Source of the DNA: Candidatus Fonsibacter lacus
GTDB lineage: Bacteria > Pseudomonadota > Alphaproteobacteria > Pelagibacterales > Pelagibacteraceae
Length of the DNA stretch: 24,610 nt
Assembly: GCA_010021145.1 (NCBI GenBank)
Contig: RGRP01000005.1
Span: 1 to 24,610 of the forward strand
Direction of reading: 5' to 3'
Shown here: one piece after another, positions 14,192 through 21,702 of the stretch
Position numbering within the stretch: the stretch's first letter is position 1
Layout: every line of letters starts with the position of its first letter
Notes under the pieces: model-generated
The model's database searches: none
What the model was told of the DNA's origin: nothing
The model's input: the letters and a program-made list of their open reading frames with translations, nothing else
Made by a program: the position numbers and the translations under genes

Positions 14192-14656
14192 TCAGCTTGA
14201 GACTGTGCTGTAGTTGCTGGCGTAAGAATTGTCTGCAGCCTTGGCGATTTCGATCGCCACCTTCACCGTGTCATTGTCGGGCCGGGTTTCGTTCCAGCTC
14301 TTGATCCTGCCCTCGATCCTGAACACCACCTGGCCGACGTCTGCGATCGCACCGCTGGCCAGTGCGTAGTGGTGCACCGTGCCGGCAACATAGGCTGCCC
14401 GCATCGCCGCGTAGGTCGTGCCTGGCGTGCCACGCTTGAAAAGCATGTTGGCCGAGATGCTGTACTTCGGCTTGCCTGTGTGCTCACTGATCTCAGCATC
14501 GCCCCGGCAATTGCTTTCGACCGCTCGCCGCTCGCTGCTGATGGCGTCGTCGATCACCACGGGAATCTCTGTGAGTGCTCCGGCACCGCCGAGGGTTGCG
14601 GAGTAGAACAGCTTGCAATCGTCGCCAAGGACTGAACCGTCTGCTGCGTTTGGCAT
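14192..14656 (-). CDS. Major tail protein (tail tube)
   Basis: The 154-aa protein lies where the tail tube gene is expected, after the terminator/connector genes and before the chaperone pair. It starts MPNAADGSVLGDDCKLFYSA and shows a tube-like strand pattern: EIPVVIDDAISSERRAVES, KPKYSISANMLFKRG, TTYAAMRAAYVAGTVHHYAL and VFRIEGRIKSWNETRPDNDT. This is the layout of the phage tube/Hcp-like beta barrel, in which an EGRI-type segment near the end precedes the helical C-terminus. Start codon shared with the upstream stop as TAATG. Confidence 0.8.
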   Translation of the reverse strand: MPNAADGSVLGDDCKLFYSATLGGAGALTEIPVVIDDAISSERRAVESNCRGDAEISEHTGKPKYSISANMLFKRGTPGTTYAAMRAAYVAGTVHHYALASGAIADVGQVVFRIEGRIKSWNETRPDNDTVKVAIEIAKAADNSYASNYSTVSS

Positions 14657-15195
14657 TATTGAAAGGCCCTTTCAAGGTAATAGGGGATCTTGGGTTCTAC
14701 GATGTTGTAAGCCGGTCGCATGAATGGCCGGCGCTCCTCCAGCTGCTCGATTGTTGTGAGTCCGCCCGCAGCTTTGCGGACCGTTTTTTTCCAGAGCTCA
14801 GGGCCGACCACGACGTACTCGCTGTCGTTGCTGATCGCGTAGAATAGCCGCTCCTTCAGTGGGCTCAGCTGTTTGTGCAGCAATGGCACCTTGCCGGGCT
14901 GCGAGGTTTTGTCGGGCCGCCGTGGCTTGCGTGCCGTGTAGCCCTGCCGCAGTGCCAATCGATACCACTCCTGACGCTGGCGGAATCGCTCGAGCTCCTC
15001 GGGCGTGAGCTCCGACAGCTTTTTTTGCGCTGCCCTCTTGAGGGACCGCCGAGCCACCTTGCGGATCGAGCCGCCGACCACGTCGAAAAATTTCGCCTGC
15101 CGCTCCGTGATGCCGAGCTCACTGCGGACCGTGCCGTCTGGCCGCCGCGTGAATCGCATCTTCATATTAGCCCGGAATCGAATGCTTTGGCTCAT
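14656..15195 (-). CDS. Tail completion/minor tail protein (HK97 gp10/lambda Z-like)
   Basis: From ATG 15195 (ATGA overlap) this is a 179-aa basic protein. It opens MSQSIRFRANMKMRFTRR, has a Lys/Arg-rich central helical region (RKVARRSLKRAAQKKLSELT), a beta segment (YAISNDSEYVVVGPEL), and ends with a motif I associate with gp10/Z proteins: ERRPFMRPAYNIVEPKIPYY. Proteins of this kind finish the head-tail interface or the tail end before joining. The in-frame upstream extension is a shadow of the preceding gene. Assignment is by motif plus gene order. Confidence 0.7.
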   Translation of the reverse strand: MSQSIRFRANMKMRFTRRPDGTVRSELGITERQAKFFDVVGGSIRKVARRSLKRAAQKKLSELTPEELERFRQRQEWYRLALRQGYTARKPRRPDKTSQPGKVPLLHKQLSPLKERLFYAISNDSEYVVVGPELWKKTVRKAAGGLTTIEQLEERRPFMRPAYNIVEPKIPYYLERAFQ

Positions 15196-15659
15196 GCTCG
15201 ATTCCCCACACTGACGGCCCACGTGGTTTCGATCACGCCGACAAACACCTCCATCTGGTCGAGGATCTCGCCGTCGCATGTCGTCGCGATCGAGACCGAC
15301 CGCCGCCGTGCCGCGATGTTGCCGGCCAGTGTCACCTGCCGATATGTCGCCGACGTCCGCAGATGATCGCAGAGGCCCTCAAGCAAATCCTCGTAGGTGT
15401 CCGATGCTGCGACTGCCTCGGCTGTGCAGCGCACCGTCAGGACGATGGCGATGGTGATATCCTCGGAGACGTCGCCTCGGTTGCTGGTGTCCTCGACTCG
15501 AGGGCAGATGACCGTCAGGAATCCTTGCGTGTCGCTCACCTCGTCGATGATCGCCGTGTAGCTCCGCCGCCTGCTGACTGTGATGCCAGCCGGTAGTGAT
15601 GGGTAGGCCTGCAGCTGCGTCACCAGTGCCGCCGCCAGTGTCCGGATACGCGATGCCAT
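15192..15659 (-). CDS. Tail terminator-like protein (gpU-type)
   Basis: The true start is ATG 15659, overlapping the upstream stop as TGATG and giving 155 aa. The protein (MASRIRTLAAALVTQLQAYP, then AGITVSRRRSYTAIIDEVSD and FLTVICPRVEDTS, with a later EDLLEGLCDHLR helix and SVSIATTCDGEILDQMEVFV) resembles tail terminator/neck proteins: an N-terminal helix, then a beta sheet, then a helix. Such proteins cap the tail tube and join it to the head. Assignment rests on gene position and secondary-structure pattern. Confidence 0.72.
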   Translation of the reverse strand: MASRIRTLAAALVTQLQAYPSLPAGITVSRRRSYTAIIDEVSDTQGFLTVICPRVEDTSNRGDVSEDITIAIVLTVRCTAEAVAASDTYEDLLEGLCDHLRTSATYRQVTLAGNIAARRRSVSIATTCDGEILDQMEVFVGVIETTWAVSVGNRA

Positions 15660-16024
15660 CAGTCGCGCTCCTTCGTATGAATTCTGATGTATCGCCGCTC
15701 TGGGTCGTGGTACTGCCAGAGCTGTGAGCTCGGGCCGAAGGGCATGACCCTGTATGCGATGTCGTCGACTGTGATGGTATCGCCCCGCTGCGGAGTGACC
15801 ACAGTGCCGCTGATGGCCAGATCCGCAGCGAGGACGATCCAGTCCGTCGAGCGGTCGCCGACCCGCACCGCTTGGTAAGTCTCGGATCGCTCCCATGTTG
15901 ACTGGCCCCGCACCACTGTCAGCTCGCAACTGTTGGCGCCACGCGCGTAGACAGCCGCCTCACCCCGCACTCGGAATGATGCTGCTTGTGCCGCTCGCTG
16001 TGCTGCCTGAATTGCTGTGACCAC
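15659..16024 (-). CDS. Head-tail connector/head completion protein
   Basis: This 121-aa protein starts at a GTG with GAGG 7 nt upstream. It has a short N-terminal helix (MVTAIQAAQRAAQAASFRVR), then a beta-barrel-like pattern: YARGANSCELTVVRGQS, DWIVLAADLAISGTVVTPQR, and GDTITVDDIAYRVMPFG ending HDPERRYIRIHTKER. That layout (strands with R-G-D-x-I-x-V near the end) is typical of gpFII/head-closure-type joining proteins. It follows the capsid gene, as expected. No distinct motif beyond this. Confidence 0.7.
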   Translation of the reverse strand: MVTAIQAAQRAAQAASFRVRGEAAVYARGANSCELTVVRGQSTWERSETYQAVRVGDRSTDWIVLAADLAISGTVVTPQRGDTITVDDIAYRVMPFGPSSQLWQYHDPERRYIRIHTKERD

Positions 16025-16050
16025 GGGGAGACCTCAGAGTGAAGAGCCCA

Positions 16051-16081
16051 CTGGCCGGCCCCCGGAGGAAAGGCCGACCAG
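16051..16081 (-). terminator. Strong hairpin after the capsid gene (attenuator candidate)
   Basis: On the minus strand a 10-bp stem (CTGGTCGGCC with GGCCGGCCAG, one U-G pair) encloses an 11-nt loop in the 74-base gap after the major capsid gene. It is the strongest secondary structure I saw in the window. There is no downstream U-run, so it may be a partial terminator or an mRNA 3'-end hairpin that keeps capsid expression above tail-gene expression. Confidence 0.5.
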
Positions 16082-16098
16082 CGAGCAGGGCATGACGA

Positions 16099-17064
16099 TC
16101 AGGCCAGCAGCGTTTCCGTGCTGGTGATGGCATCGGTCACGACGATTGGAATCCCCTCGTACTCGGTCGGGCGAGGCGCTGGCATCCCAGTCGGGCTATA
16201 GGTCGTCCGGCTTACCTGCAGCTGCCGCAGCGATCGGCGGTTCATGCAGATATGCGTGGGCTGATCGCTCGCCGGGAACAAGGCCAAAGCCTTGGCCAGC
16301 AGCGTGTCGGTGAGACCCTTGCCGCTGTCCTCGGTCAGGTTGGCGATGCGGGCCACAGCGTACTTCGACCCGATCTGCACACCGAGATGGCCGCCGGCGT
16401 CTCGCACCATGGCCACCATGCTCTTCGAGTTGCTGCCGAGCACGACAGACTCGAAGATTTCGCCGACCGTGAAATTGATGTTGGGGCTCGACAGCGACTG
16501 GTCGCCGGAGCCCACCAGAGCCACTGATGCGTCGTCCGGGGTCGATCGCAGGAACCAGACAGAGCTGCCCGTCGAGGCAGTCGTGCCGGCTGCGTTGATC
16601 ACCAGCGCGTCGCTGGCTCCGTTGTAGTTGGCCGAATCGGCCAAACCGAGGAAGCCGTCAGCCGATCCGCCCACGGTCCCGTTAAAGAATTGCTTCTCGA
16701 GGGTGAACAGAGCCTCGCGGATCTGTCGGGCCGTTCGCTGATTCATCCACGCCTCGGCACCGAAGCGATAGGCCCGACAGGCCGCCGCGTCCTCGATGAC
16801 TTTGGCGTCGATGTACTTGAGATCCACCGACGTCTGCGTGCTGATCGATGCCGTGTAATCGGCACCCGCGTTGACGGCTCGGAAGCCGATCACCGGGGCC
16901 GTGGTCTCGACGTTGAACTTGTGCACCGTGCCGTTGCTCGACTGCATCGCGTGCAGTGCTCGCAGGACCGGCGCCTTGTTCAGGATGTCGGTAATCTCTG
17001 CCGGGTTGACGTCGAGCGAGTTGAATCGAATCAGCTCGTTCAGAGTGCTCAGTGTGTCCGCCAT
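16099..17064 (-). CDS. Major capsid protein (HK97-fold)
   Basis: The 321-aa protein follows the protease/scaffold gene, as expected for the major coat protein. It starts MADTLSTLNELIRFNSLDVN without an obvious long delta domain, so the scaffold is likely supplied by the nested product of the preceding gene. Visible features are a segment with VEDAAACRAYRFGAEAWMNQ-like helix (about 92-112), Asn/Gly-rich beta parts, and the C-terminal CMNRRSLRQLQVSR, PTEYEGIPIVVTDAI. The EGIPIVVTDAI end is typical of HK97-fold coats. Ribosome site GAGGAG about 9 nt before ATG. The length is normal for the fold. Confidence 0.88.
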   Translation of the reverse strand: MADTLSTLNELIRFNSLDVNPAEITDILNKAPVLRALHAMQSSNGTVHKFNVETTAPVIGFRAVNAGADYTASISTQTSVDLKYIDAKVIEDAAACRAYRFGAEAWMNQRTARQIREALFTLEKQFFNGTVGGSADGFLGLADSANYNGASDALVINAAGTTASTGSSVWFLRSTPDDASVALVGSGDQSLSSPNINFTVGEIFESVVLGSNSKSMVAMVRDAGGHLGVQIGSKYAVARIANLTEDSGKGLTDTLLAKALALFPASDQPTHICMNRRSLRQLQVSRTTYSPTGMPAPRPTEYEGIPIVVTDAITSTETLLA

Positions 17065-17077
17065 GGTCGTCTACTCC

Positions 17078-17437
17078 TCAGTTCTTGCGTGCTCGGAATG
17101 CCTCGGCCAGACTGCGTGGCACCGTGCCACCAATCGCCACCGGCGTCGTCTCACCCTTGACTGCCTCGGCCATGCTGGCCGCCTGCTGCTTGAGCTGGGC
17201 CAGCTCGGCCCGCAGATCCTGAATCGTGCCCTGCAGTGTCTGCAGATGGGCCGTCTGGGCTGCGTTGAAATCCATTCCATCGCGGAACATCCGGGCACCC
17301 TCGGCATCACCGAAGGCTGTCATGAAAGCCGCCAGATCCGGTCGCGTGGGCGCCTCCTGCACTGTCACCGGCACCTCTGCCGCTGCAGCTGCTGGCTGCT
17401 CCCCTGCCGCCGCTGGCTGCAGCGTCGCCTTGTTCAT
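17078..17437 (-). CDS. Nested scaffold protein from an internal start in the S49 protease gene
   Basis: ATG 17437 lies in the same frame as the protease and would give the C-terminal 119 residues alone (MNKATLQPAAAGEQP to its end). It has a good ribosome site (AAGGA, 9 nt upstream). The product is Ala/Gln/Glu-rich, with a disordered N-terminus, a helix and a coiled coil near 60-95 (LQTLQGTIQDLRAELAQLKQ): scaffold-like. This is the lambda C/Nu3 arrangement, in which the scaffold is translated inside the protease gene and the full protein is targeted to the prohead by the same domain. Confidence 0.7.
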   Translation of the reverse strand: MNKATLQPAAAGEQPAAAAAEVPVTVQEAPTRPDLAAFMTAFGDAEGARMFRDGMDFNAAQTAHLQTLQGTIQDLRAELAQLKQQAASMAEAVKGETTPVAIGGTVPRSLAEAFRARKN

Positions 17438-18268
17438 GTCATTCTGTCCTTGCTGTGACCGGATGGCTGCGAGAACATTCTCGAGACCGCCGATCTGATC
17501 CACCAAACCGAGGCCAGCAGCTTCGGCTGCCGACCACCACCGACCGTCGGAGACGGCCGCCACCTGCTCACTCGTCATGCTCCGACCGCTGGCCACGTCT
17601 GCCAGAAACCGGGCGTTCATTTCGTCGACCTTGCCCTGCAGGAATGCCTGCTGGTCTGGCGTGATCTCTTCGCCCGGCGTCGCGATTCCCTTGTAGGCTC
17701 CCGACGTCAGCAGCACCGACCGAAGGCCCGCCTCTGCGAAGGCCTTGCTGTAGTCGATCACCTGCCAGTATGTTCCGATCGAGCCGACCTCGGAGTCCTT
17801 CGATGCCCAGATGCTGCCGGCCTGCGATGCGATGCGATAGGCCATCGAGCAGCCGCAGCCGTTCACCGAGGCCACCACCAGCGTCCGCTGGGCCAGCTCG
17901 TTGACTGCATCCACGACAGCCGTGCCGCCATCGACCACACCGCCGGGGCTGTCGATCTTTAGCACCACAGCGCGGGGAGGCAACTCGAGCAACTCGTCGA
18001 GACCCTCGAGGATGCTGGCGTAGTTGCTGCGGAATGGCGACGTCTTGCCTTTGAAGAGCGGACCCACAATCGACACGATCGCGATGCCGTCCTCGGTGTA
18101 GCTGACTGGCGTGCTGTCTTGAAAGCCGAGCATCTCCGCCCACATATCGTAAATGCGATCGTCGATCCGCTCGGGGTCCATGTCGCCTCGAGGCCTGCCA
18201 GCCTTGGCTGCCATGCGATGCTCATAGGCCTGCAGCCACCGCATGTCGATCTGCCATCCGCGATTCAT
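17078..18268 (-). CDS. S49 (SppA/ClpP-fold) prohead protease with C-terminal scaffold domain
   Basis: The 396-aa protein has an N-terminal adaptor, then the S49 protease: AIVSIVGPLF (63-72), LKIDSPGG (103-110), and the nucleophile S141 in NGCGCSMAYRIAS, with the general base K193 in GAYKG. Family members cut scaffold and other head proteins during prohead maturation. From about residue 278 onward the protein is a scaffold-like region that is also read from its own start (see the nested entry). It overlaps the portal gene by ATGA and is followed 13 nt later by the capsid gene. Confidence 0.9.
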   Translation of the reverse strand: MNRGWQIDMRWLQAYEHRMAAKAGRPRGDMDPERIDDRIYDMWAEMLGFQDSTPVSYTEDGIAIVSIVGPLFKGKTSPFRSNYASILEGLDELLELPPRAVVLKIDSPGGVVDGGTAVVDAVNELAQRTLVVASVNGCGCSMAYRIASQAGSIWASKDSEVGSIGTYWQVIDYSKAFAEAGLRSVLLTSGAYKGIATPGEEITPDQQAFLQGKVDEMNARFLADVASGRSMTSEQVAAVSDGRWWSAAEAAGLGLVDQIGGLENVLAAIRSQQGQNDMNKATLQPAAAGEQPAAAAAEVPVTVQEAPTRPDLAAFMTAFGDAEGARMFRDGMDFNAAQTAHLQTLQGTIQDLRAELAQLKQQAASMAEAVKGETTPVAIGGTVPRSLAEAFRARKN

Positions 18269-19659
18269 TGCACTGCCTCCAGCTTAACCATTGCCGCATT
18301 GCTCCATGTCTGCAGATAGCCAAGCTGCGAGAGCTCCTCGCGTTCCTTGGCGATCTCTCGGCAGTTGTCTAAGTAGTCACCGAAGCCCCACGTGTCGCAC
18401 ACGTCTTGCATCGACTGGAGACCCGCAGCGACTGACCGCAGCGCCACGTCGAGCTCCTCCTGTGGTTTCCAGAATGCGATGCCGCGTGGCACCCATCGCC
18501 ACTGCAGATCGGAGACCAGCTGGCCGCCGGGTAGGCTAATTTCGCCCGTGCCGCCGAAGTCCGTCGGGAGTGCCCACTTGAGCAGCAGCCATTGCGTGAG
18601 TCTCTTGTGCAGCCGCTCCTGCGTCTTGCGTCTGGCGTGGCAAGCTCGCTCGAAGAGATTCCACGCGCCTCTGCTGCCGCTGTAGTTGGTCCACGACTCG
18701 TCAAAGAATGAGTAGGGCAAGTCCAGCGACTTCAATGCGATCTGCAGACAGAGCTTGAGGAAGTCTTGCGTTTGGCTGGCCGGGTTGCCCGACTCGATGG
18801 CCTTCACGTCCTCGCCCTCATCCAAATCAAACACCGCCGGACCTTGCCCGAAATCGAGCACACGGGCCGATGCGTCCTGTGAGCCGTCTGCGTCGTTGTC
18901 CGAGTCGAAGGCCTCGGCTTCCGGCTTGCGACTGAACGCGATCCCGAACAATTGATCGAGCTTAATCTTGGCCCGCATGTGGTCGAAGGTTTCGTCGACG
19001 TCGCGGAACTCATTCAGGGCTGCAACGATCGGCGACTGTGGCCGGATTTGGTTGGGCCGCCCTTCGAATTGGCAGTGTTGCCAGACATTGCTCTGGCGAA
19101 TGATCCTGTCGCCGCGTGTCCCCGTCAGCGGATCCTCCTCGGCAAAATTCCACGCAACCACTCGACCGCTGCGGAGCTTGGCCCCGTTGAGCCATTGTTT
19201 TTGGTCGTTGCGTCCGTAGGCTGGGCTGCGACAGAATGCACCCTCGATCAGCTGCAGAGTCCAGTCGGATTGCTTGACCAGAAAGCAGTCGCCGGCCAGC
19301 AGCTTCTGGGCCTCGGCCACCCTGCGGATGTCGTCCCAATCCATGCGCCCGTAGGTGTCGATGGCTTCGGGCTCGGTGTCCCGTGCCATCAGTTGCTTGA
19401 GCGCCACGTCGAGGCCGCGATCGCCAGTCCTCGGCTGGAAGTCCCACAGGCAGCAGTAGTCCAGCGTTCGCCGAATAGCCCACGCCAGCAGCCCCATATT
19501 TCGCCACACGTCCAAGGCGTTGGCTGCGAGAGCCTCGCGTCGCCGGTCGTTGAGGAGACTGTCCTCGAGTCGCACCTTGGCTGTGGCCGACCGCCGGCGA
19601 TTGCCGGGGTTGAGTGCCTGGTACGTTGCGTCCGTCGTGCCGGGACTGGTAGTGCTCAC
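18265..19659 (-). CDS. Portal protein (lambda-type)
   Basis: The 464-aa protein starts at GTG 19659, supported by a near-perfect ribosome site (GGAGG, 7 nt away). Features of lambda-family portals are the early NRRSATAKVRLEDSLLNDRR segment, WAIRRTLDYCCLWDFQPRTG (about 57-76), DWDDIRRVAEAQKLLAGDCF, then VVAWNF and the DETFDHMRAKIKLDQLFGIA region, with a C-terminal SWTNYSGSRGAWNLFE. The portal forms the dodecameric DNA channel to which the terminase docks. Length is slightly below lambda gpB. It lies 4 nt after the gpW-like gene and overlaps the protease gene by ATGA. Confidence 0.9.
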   Translation of the reverse strand: MSTTSPGTTDATYQALNPGNRRRSATAKVRLEDSLLNDRRREALAANALDVWRNMGLLAWAIRRTLDYCCLWDFQPRTGDRGLDVALKQLMARDTEPEAIDTYGRMDWDDIRRVAEAQKLLAGDCFLVKQSDWTLQLIEGAFCRSPAYGRNDQKQWLNGAKLRSGRVVAWNFAEEDPLTGTRGDRIIRQSNVWQHCQFEGRPNQIRPQSPIVAALNEFRDVDETFDHMRAKIKLDQLFGIAFSRKPEAEAFDSDNDADGSQDASARVLDFGQGPAVFDLDEGEDVKAIESGNPASQTQDFLKLCLQIALKSLDLPYSFFDESWTNYSGSRGAWNLFERACHARRKTQERLHKRLTQWLLLKWALPTDFGGTGEISLPGGQLVSDLQWRWVPRGIAFWKPQEELDVALRSVAAGLQSMQDVCDTWGFGDYLDNCREIAKEREELSQLGYLQTWSNAAMVKLEAVQ

Positions 19660-19663
19660 CGCA

Positions 19664-19861
19664 TCACCTCCGGCTCATTACGACGTTGATCACGCGCGAC
19701 CGTCGAGGCCTTGCCCCGGTCTGCTCCTCGAGCCGCTGCAGCTCGCGGCGCACGGTGTCCAGATCGAAGCTGGTCGATGCGCCGTCGCGACTGTCCGACG
19801 TGACGCCACTCTGCAGCAGCTCACGGAGTCGGGCGATTTTCTGGGCAGTGGTTTCGCTCAT
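19664..19861 (-). CDS. gpW-like head-tail joining protein
   Basis: The 65-aa protein is helical: MSETTAQKIARLRELLQSGV, then a short beta hairpin with FDLDTVRRELQRLEEQTGAR, then a basic strand end (RSRVINVVMSRR). The helix, hairpin, helix order and the position just before the portal match gpW-type proteins that bind inside the portal and help attach the tail. The ATG has no Shine-Dalgarno sequence; instead a perfect palindrome abuts it (see separate entry), so expression may depend on coupling with the upstream gene. Confidence 0.65.
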   Translation of the reverse strand: MSETTAQKIARLRELLQSGVTSDSRDGASTSFDLDTVRRELQRLEEQTGARPRRSRVINVVMSRR

Positions 19862-19878
19862 GCCCGCAGTCTGCGGGC
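19862..19878. other. Perfect interrupted palindrome at the start of the gpW-like gene
   Basis: GCCCGCAG-T-CTGCGGGC is an 8-bp perfect dyad with a one-base centre, directly next to the ATG at 19861, in the 24-base gap after the zinc-ribbon gene. It replaces the Shine-Dalgarno position. It could be a translational hairpin that delays ribosome entry until upstream translation opens it, or a protein-binding site. Confidence 0.45.
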
Positions 19879-19885
19879 CGCCTGC

Positions 19886-20170
19886 TCAGTCGTCAACGAG
19901 CGAAACAGGATTGCCCGATTTCAGCTCGCAGATATACGATCTGTCCACCCGGTACTGGCCGCAGTTGAGGCATGACGTCCGCCGCAGCAGTACCGCCGTG
20001 TACGGCCTGCCCTCGGGGCTTATGCCGTCGCCGTCGATGCGTTGCGGGGCGTCGCTGTACTCCGCCCGCTCTGTGCTCTGGCATGTGGGGCAGTGTGAGA
20101 CCCTAACGTCCACGACAACACGGTCCCGCGTCTTGCTGCCCTTGGGTCGCCCTGGTTTTCCCTCGCTCAC
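19886..20170 (-). CDS. Small zinc-ribbon protein, unknown role in packaging region
   Basis: The 94-aa protein starts at a GTG that overlaps the terminase stop as GTGA. It has a basic N-terminus (GKPGRPKGSKTR) with an AT-hook-like GRPKGSK and two Cys pairs, CPTC (27-30) and CLNC (67-70), 36 residues apart, which should bind one zinc. Between them is a beta-rich segment (RPYTAVLLRRTS). The mix of AT-hook-like tail and zinc ribbon suggests DNA binding. Similar small ribbons occur next to terminases in related phages. A small-terminase function is conceivable but not shown. Confidence 0.7.
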   Translation of the reverse strand: MSEGKPGRPKGSKTRDRVVVDVRVSHCPTCQSTERAEYSDAPQRIDGDGISPEGRPYTAVLLRRTSCLNCGQYRVDRSYICELKSGNPVSLVDD

Positions 20171-21702
20171 GTCCTTACCTCCGTTCGTCGTTTGATTCGT
20201 CGCCGCCGCTTTTGCTCCGTGGCCTCACTGACCTCGGGCACATTGCACCCCAGCACAGAGGCCAGCACCAGACAGCCCACCGAGGAGTCGAGCCAGTGGT
20301 TCTCGGCCCCGACCCTCAGCCGCCACTCCATCACCGTGCGCCCTCGGCCCTCGGTCTGGGTCGCATACTCGCTCGTGAGATGCTCCGAGTACAGCCGATG
20401 CATCCCGTCATAGAGTGTGATGGCCCCGGCATGACCGATCCGCACAGCCATCTGGTCATGGAATGCCGTTTTCCAGTAGTTCACATCCGAGAGGCAGTTG
20501 CGGATGTCGCCGGCTGCCTTGCGTTTGATGATCACCCAGCCTAGGCCGACTCGTGAGCCGGGGTCGTATTTGCGCTCGCTGATCGGCTTGTCCGCCGCCC
20601 GATAGCTCTGGCCCATGTACGCCAGCAGCTGCTGCCGATGGTTGCTGCGACTGAGGGCCGATTTTACCAGATCCGTTTTCCAGCGTGCGTCGAATGCGAC
20701 CAGCTCGGGCGTCATGTGGCCGCCGTCCTCGCTTCGCCAGTCCTGCGAGAATAACCACTCGCAGAATTCTGTGATGCCCTGACTGAGCGCCGCCATGTCG
20801 CCGGCTTGCGGGTACTTGTGGCTGAGCTTCCGCCGCGCTTCTTTGAGAGTAAAGTATGGGTCGTCCTGCTCCGGGAATGTCCCGTAGCGCATCACGTGCA
20901 GAGAGCCATCCTCACGGGCCGCCGCCACGGTGTAGTAGAGCAGAGTCTGCTGGACGTCCACCATGGCCACCAGTTTGTGGAACCCCTTCGGGGCCACGCC
21001 TCGAGGGAGCTTCACCCGCCGGCTGTCGGCAATGTCCTGGGCCGTGAGCCACGTCCGGCTCTCGTTCTCATCCTTCTGTGGCTCGTTCTGCAGCTCCGAG
21101 AAGAATCCCGACCGGCTGCGATAGTACCATTCCATCCCATGCTGCAAAGCCGAGATCTCGCCGCTGCTGGCGCTGTACCGTGCCGGCCATGCCACCTCGC
21201 TGCCGGAGTCCATCGCCGCTTTGTGCTCTTTGTAGAACCGTGTCGCGTCGCGGATGTCGCCGTGCTCCCGGAGCGATGCCGCCCGGATGTCTCCGTACTG
21301 TGACCACAGCTGCATGGCCGCGTCGTCTGGCATCTTGCGGATAAATGCCCGCCGTATCCCGCACCAGTCGGGGTTAATTTCGCGGTTGAGCAATCTGTCG
21401 GCTGCGTCGTCGCTGCGAATGACGGTGCACGTCACCAGTGCACAGAATGGGGTGTCCGGGCCTCGCATTCCCACCAGATCATTCTGGATGACCTCTGTGC
21501 GCCCGTGGCATTGGATGGCGGACAGGGCCGACTCCCTTGTCTGGAAGTCGTCGCAGAGCAGCATCGAGGGCCGAATAACTCGACCGTCTGGCAGGGTATG
21601 CGATAGAGCTGGCCCTTGGCTCGGTTGCTGATCCCCTCGAGCTTGCGGATCGGGTAAGCCACTTCCGGCCAGAGATCGTACAGCATCGGATTGTGCGACC
21701 AC
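20167..21702 (-). CDS. Terminase large subunit, C-terminal part (frame displaced)
   Basis: This open frame holds the Walker B strand with catalytic acids (PSMLLCDDFQTRES), the motif DLVGMRGPDTPFCALVTCTV, and the nuclease lobe. Candidate RNase H-fold acids are in VAMVDVQQTLLYY and ELVAFDARWKTDLV. The product cuts concatemers and powers packaging through the portal. Only the residues from about HTLPDGR on (below about 21600) look like terminase; those before are the other frame's shadow. The N-terminal ATPase part lies in another frame (see next entry). Together they form one gene with a break near 21597-21615; a -1 shift would join them but no slippery motif is present. Confidence 0.85.
   Translation of the reverse strand: MVAQSDAVRSLAGSGLPDPQARGDQQPSQGPALSHTLPDGRVIRPSMLLCDDFQTRESALSAIQCHGRTEVIQNDLVGMRGPDTPFCALVTCTVIRSDDAADRLLNREINPDWCGIRRAFIRKMPDDAAMQLWSQYGDIRAASLREHGDIRDATRFYKEHKAAMDSGSEVAWPARYSASSGEISALQHGMEWYYRSRSGFFSELQNEPQKDENESRTWLTAQDIADSRRVKLPRGVAPKGFHKLVAMVDVQQTLLYYTVAAAREDGSLHVMRYGTFPEQDDPYFTLKEARRKLSHKYPQAGDMAALSQGITEFCEWLFSQDWRSEDGGHMTPELVAFDARWKTDLVKSALSRSNHRQQLLAYMGQSYRAADKPISERKYDPGSRVGLGWVIIKRKAAGDIRNCLSDVNYWKTAFHDQMAVRIGHAGAITLYDGMHRLYSEHLTSEYATQTEGRGRTVMEWRLRVGAENHWLDSSVGCLVLASVLGCNVPEVSEATEQKRRRRIKRRTEVRT

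Noticed and set aside
15019..15025. A_AAA_AAG heptamer in frame inside the gp10/Z-like gene
   Set aside because: It is a textbook slippery sequence, but the -1 frame after it gives an Ala/Gly/Arg-rich sequence unlike protein, and this gene type is not known to need frameshifting.
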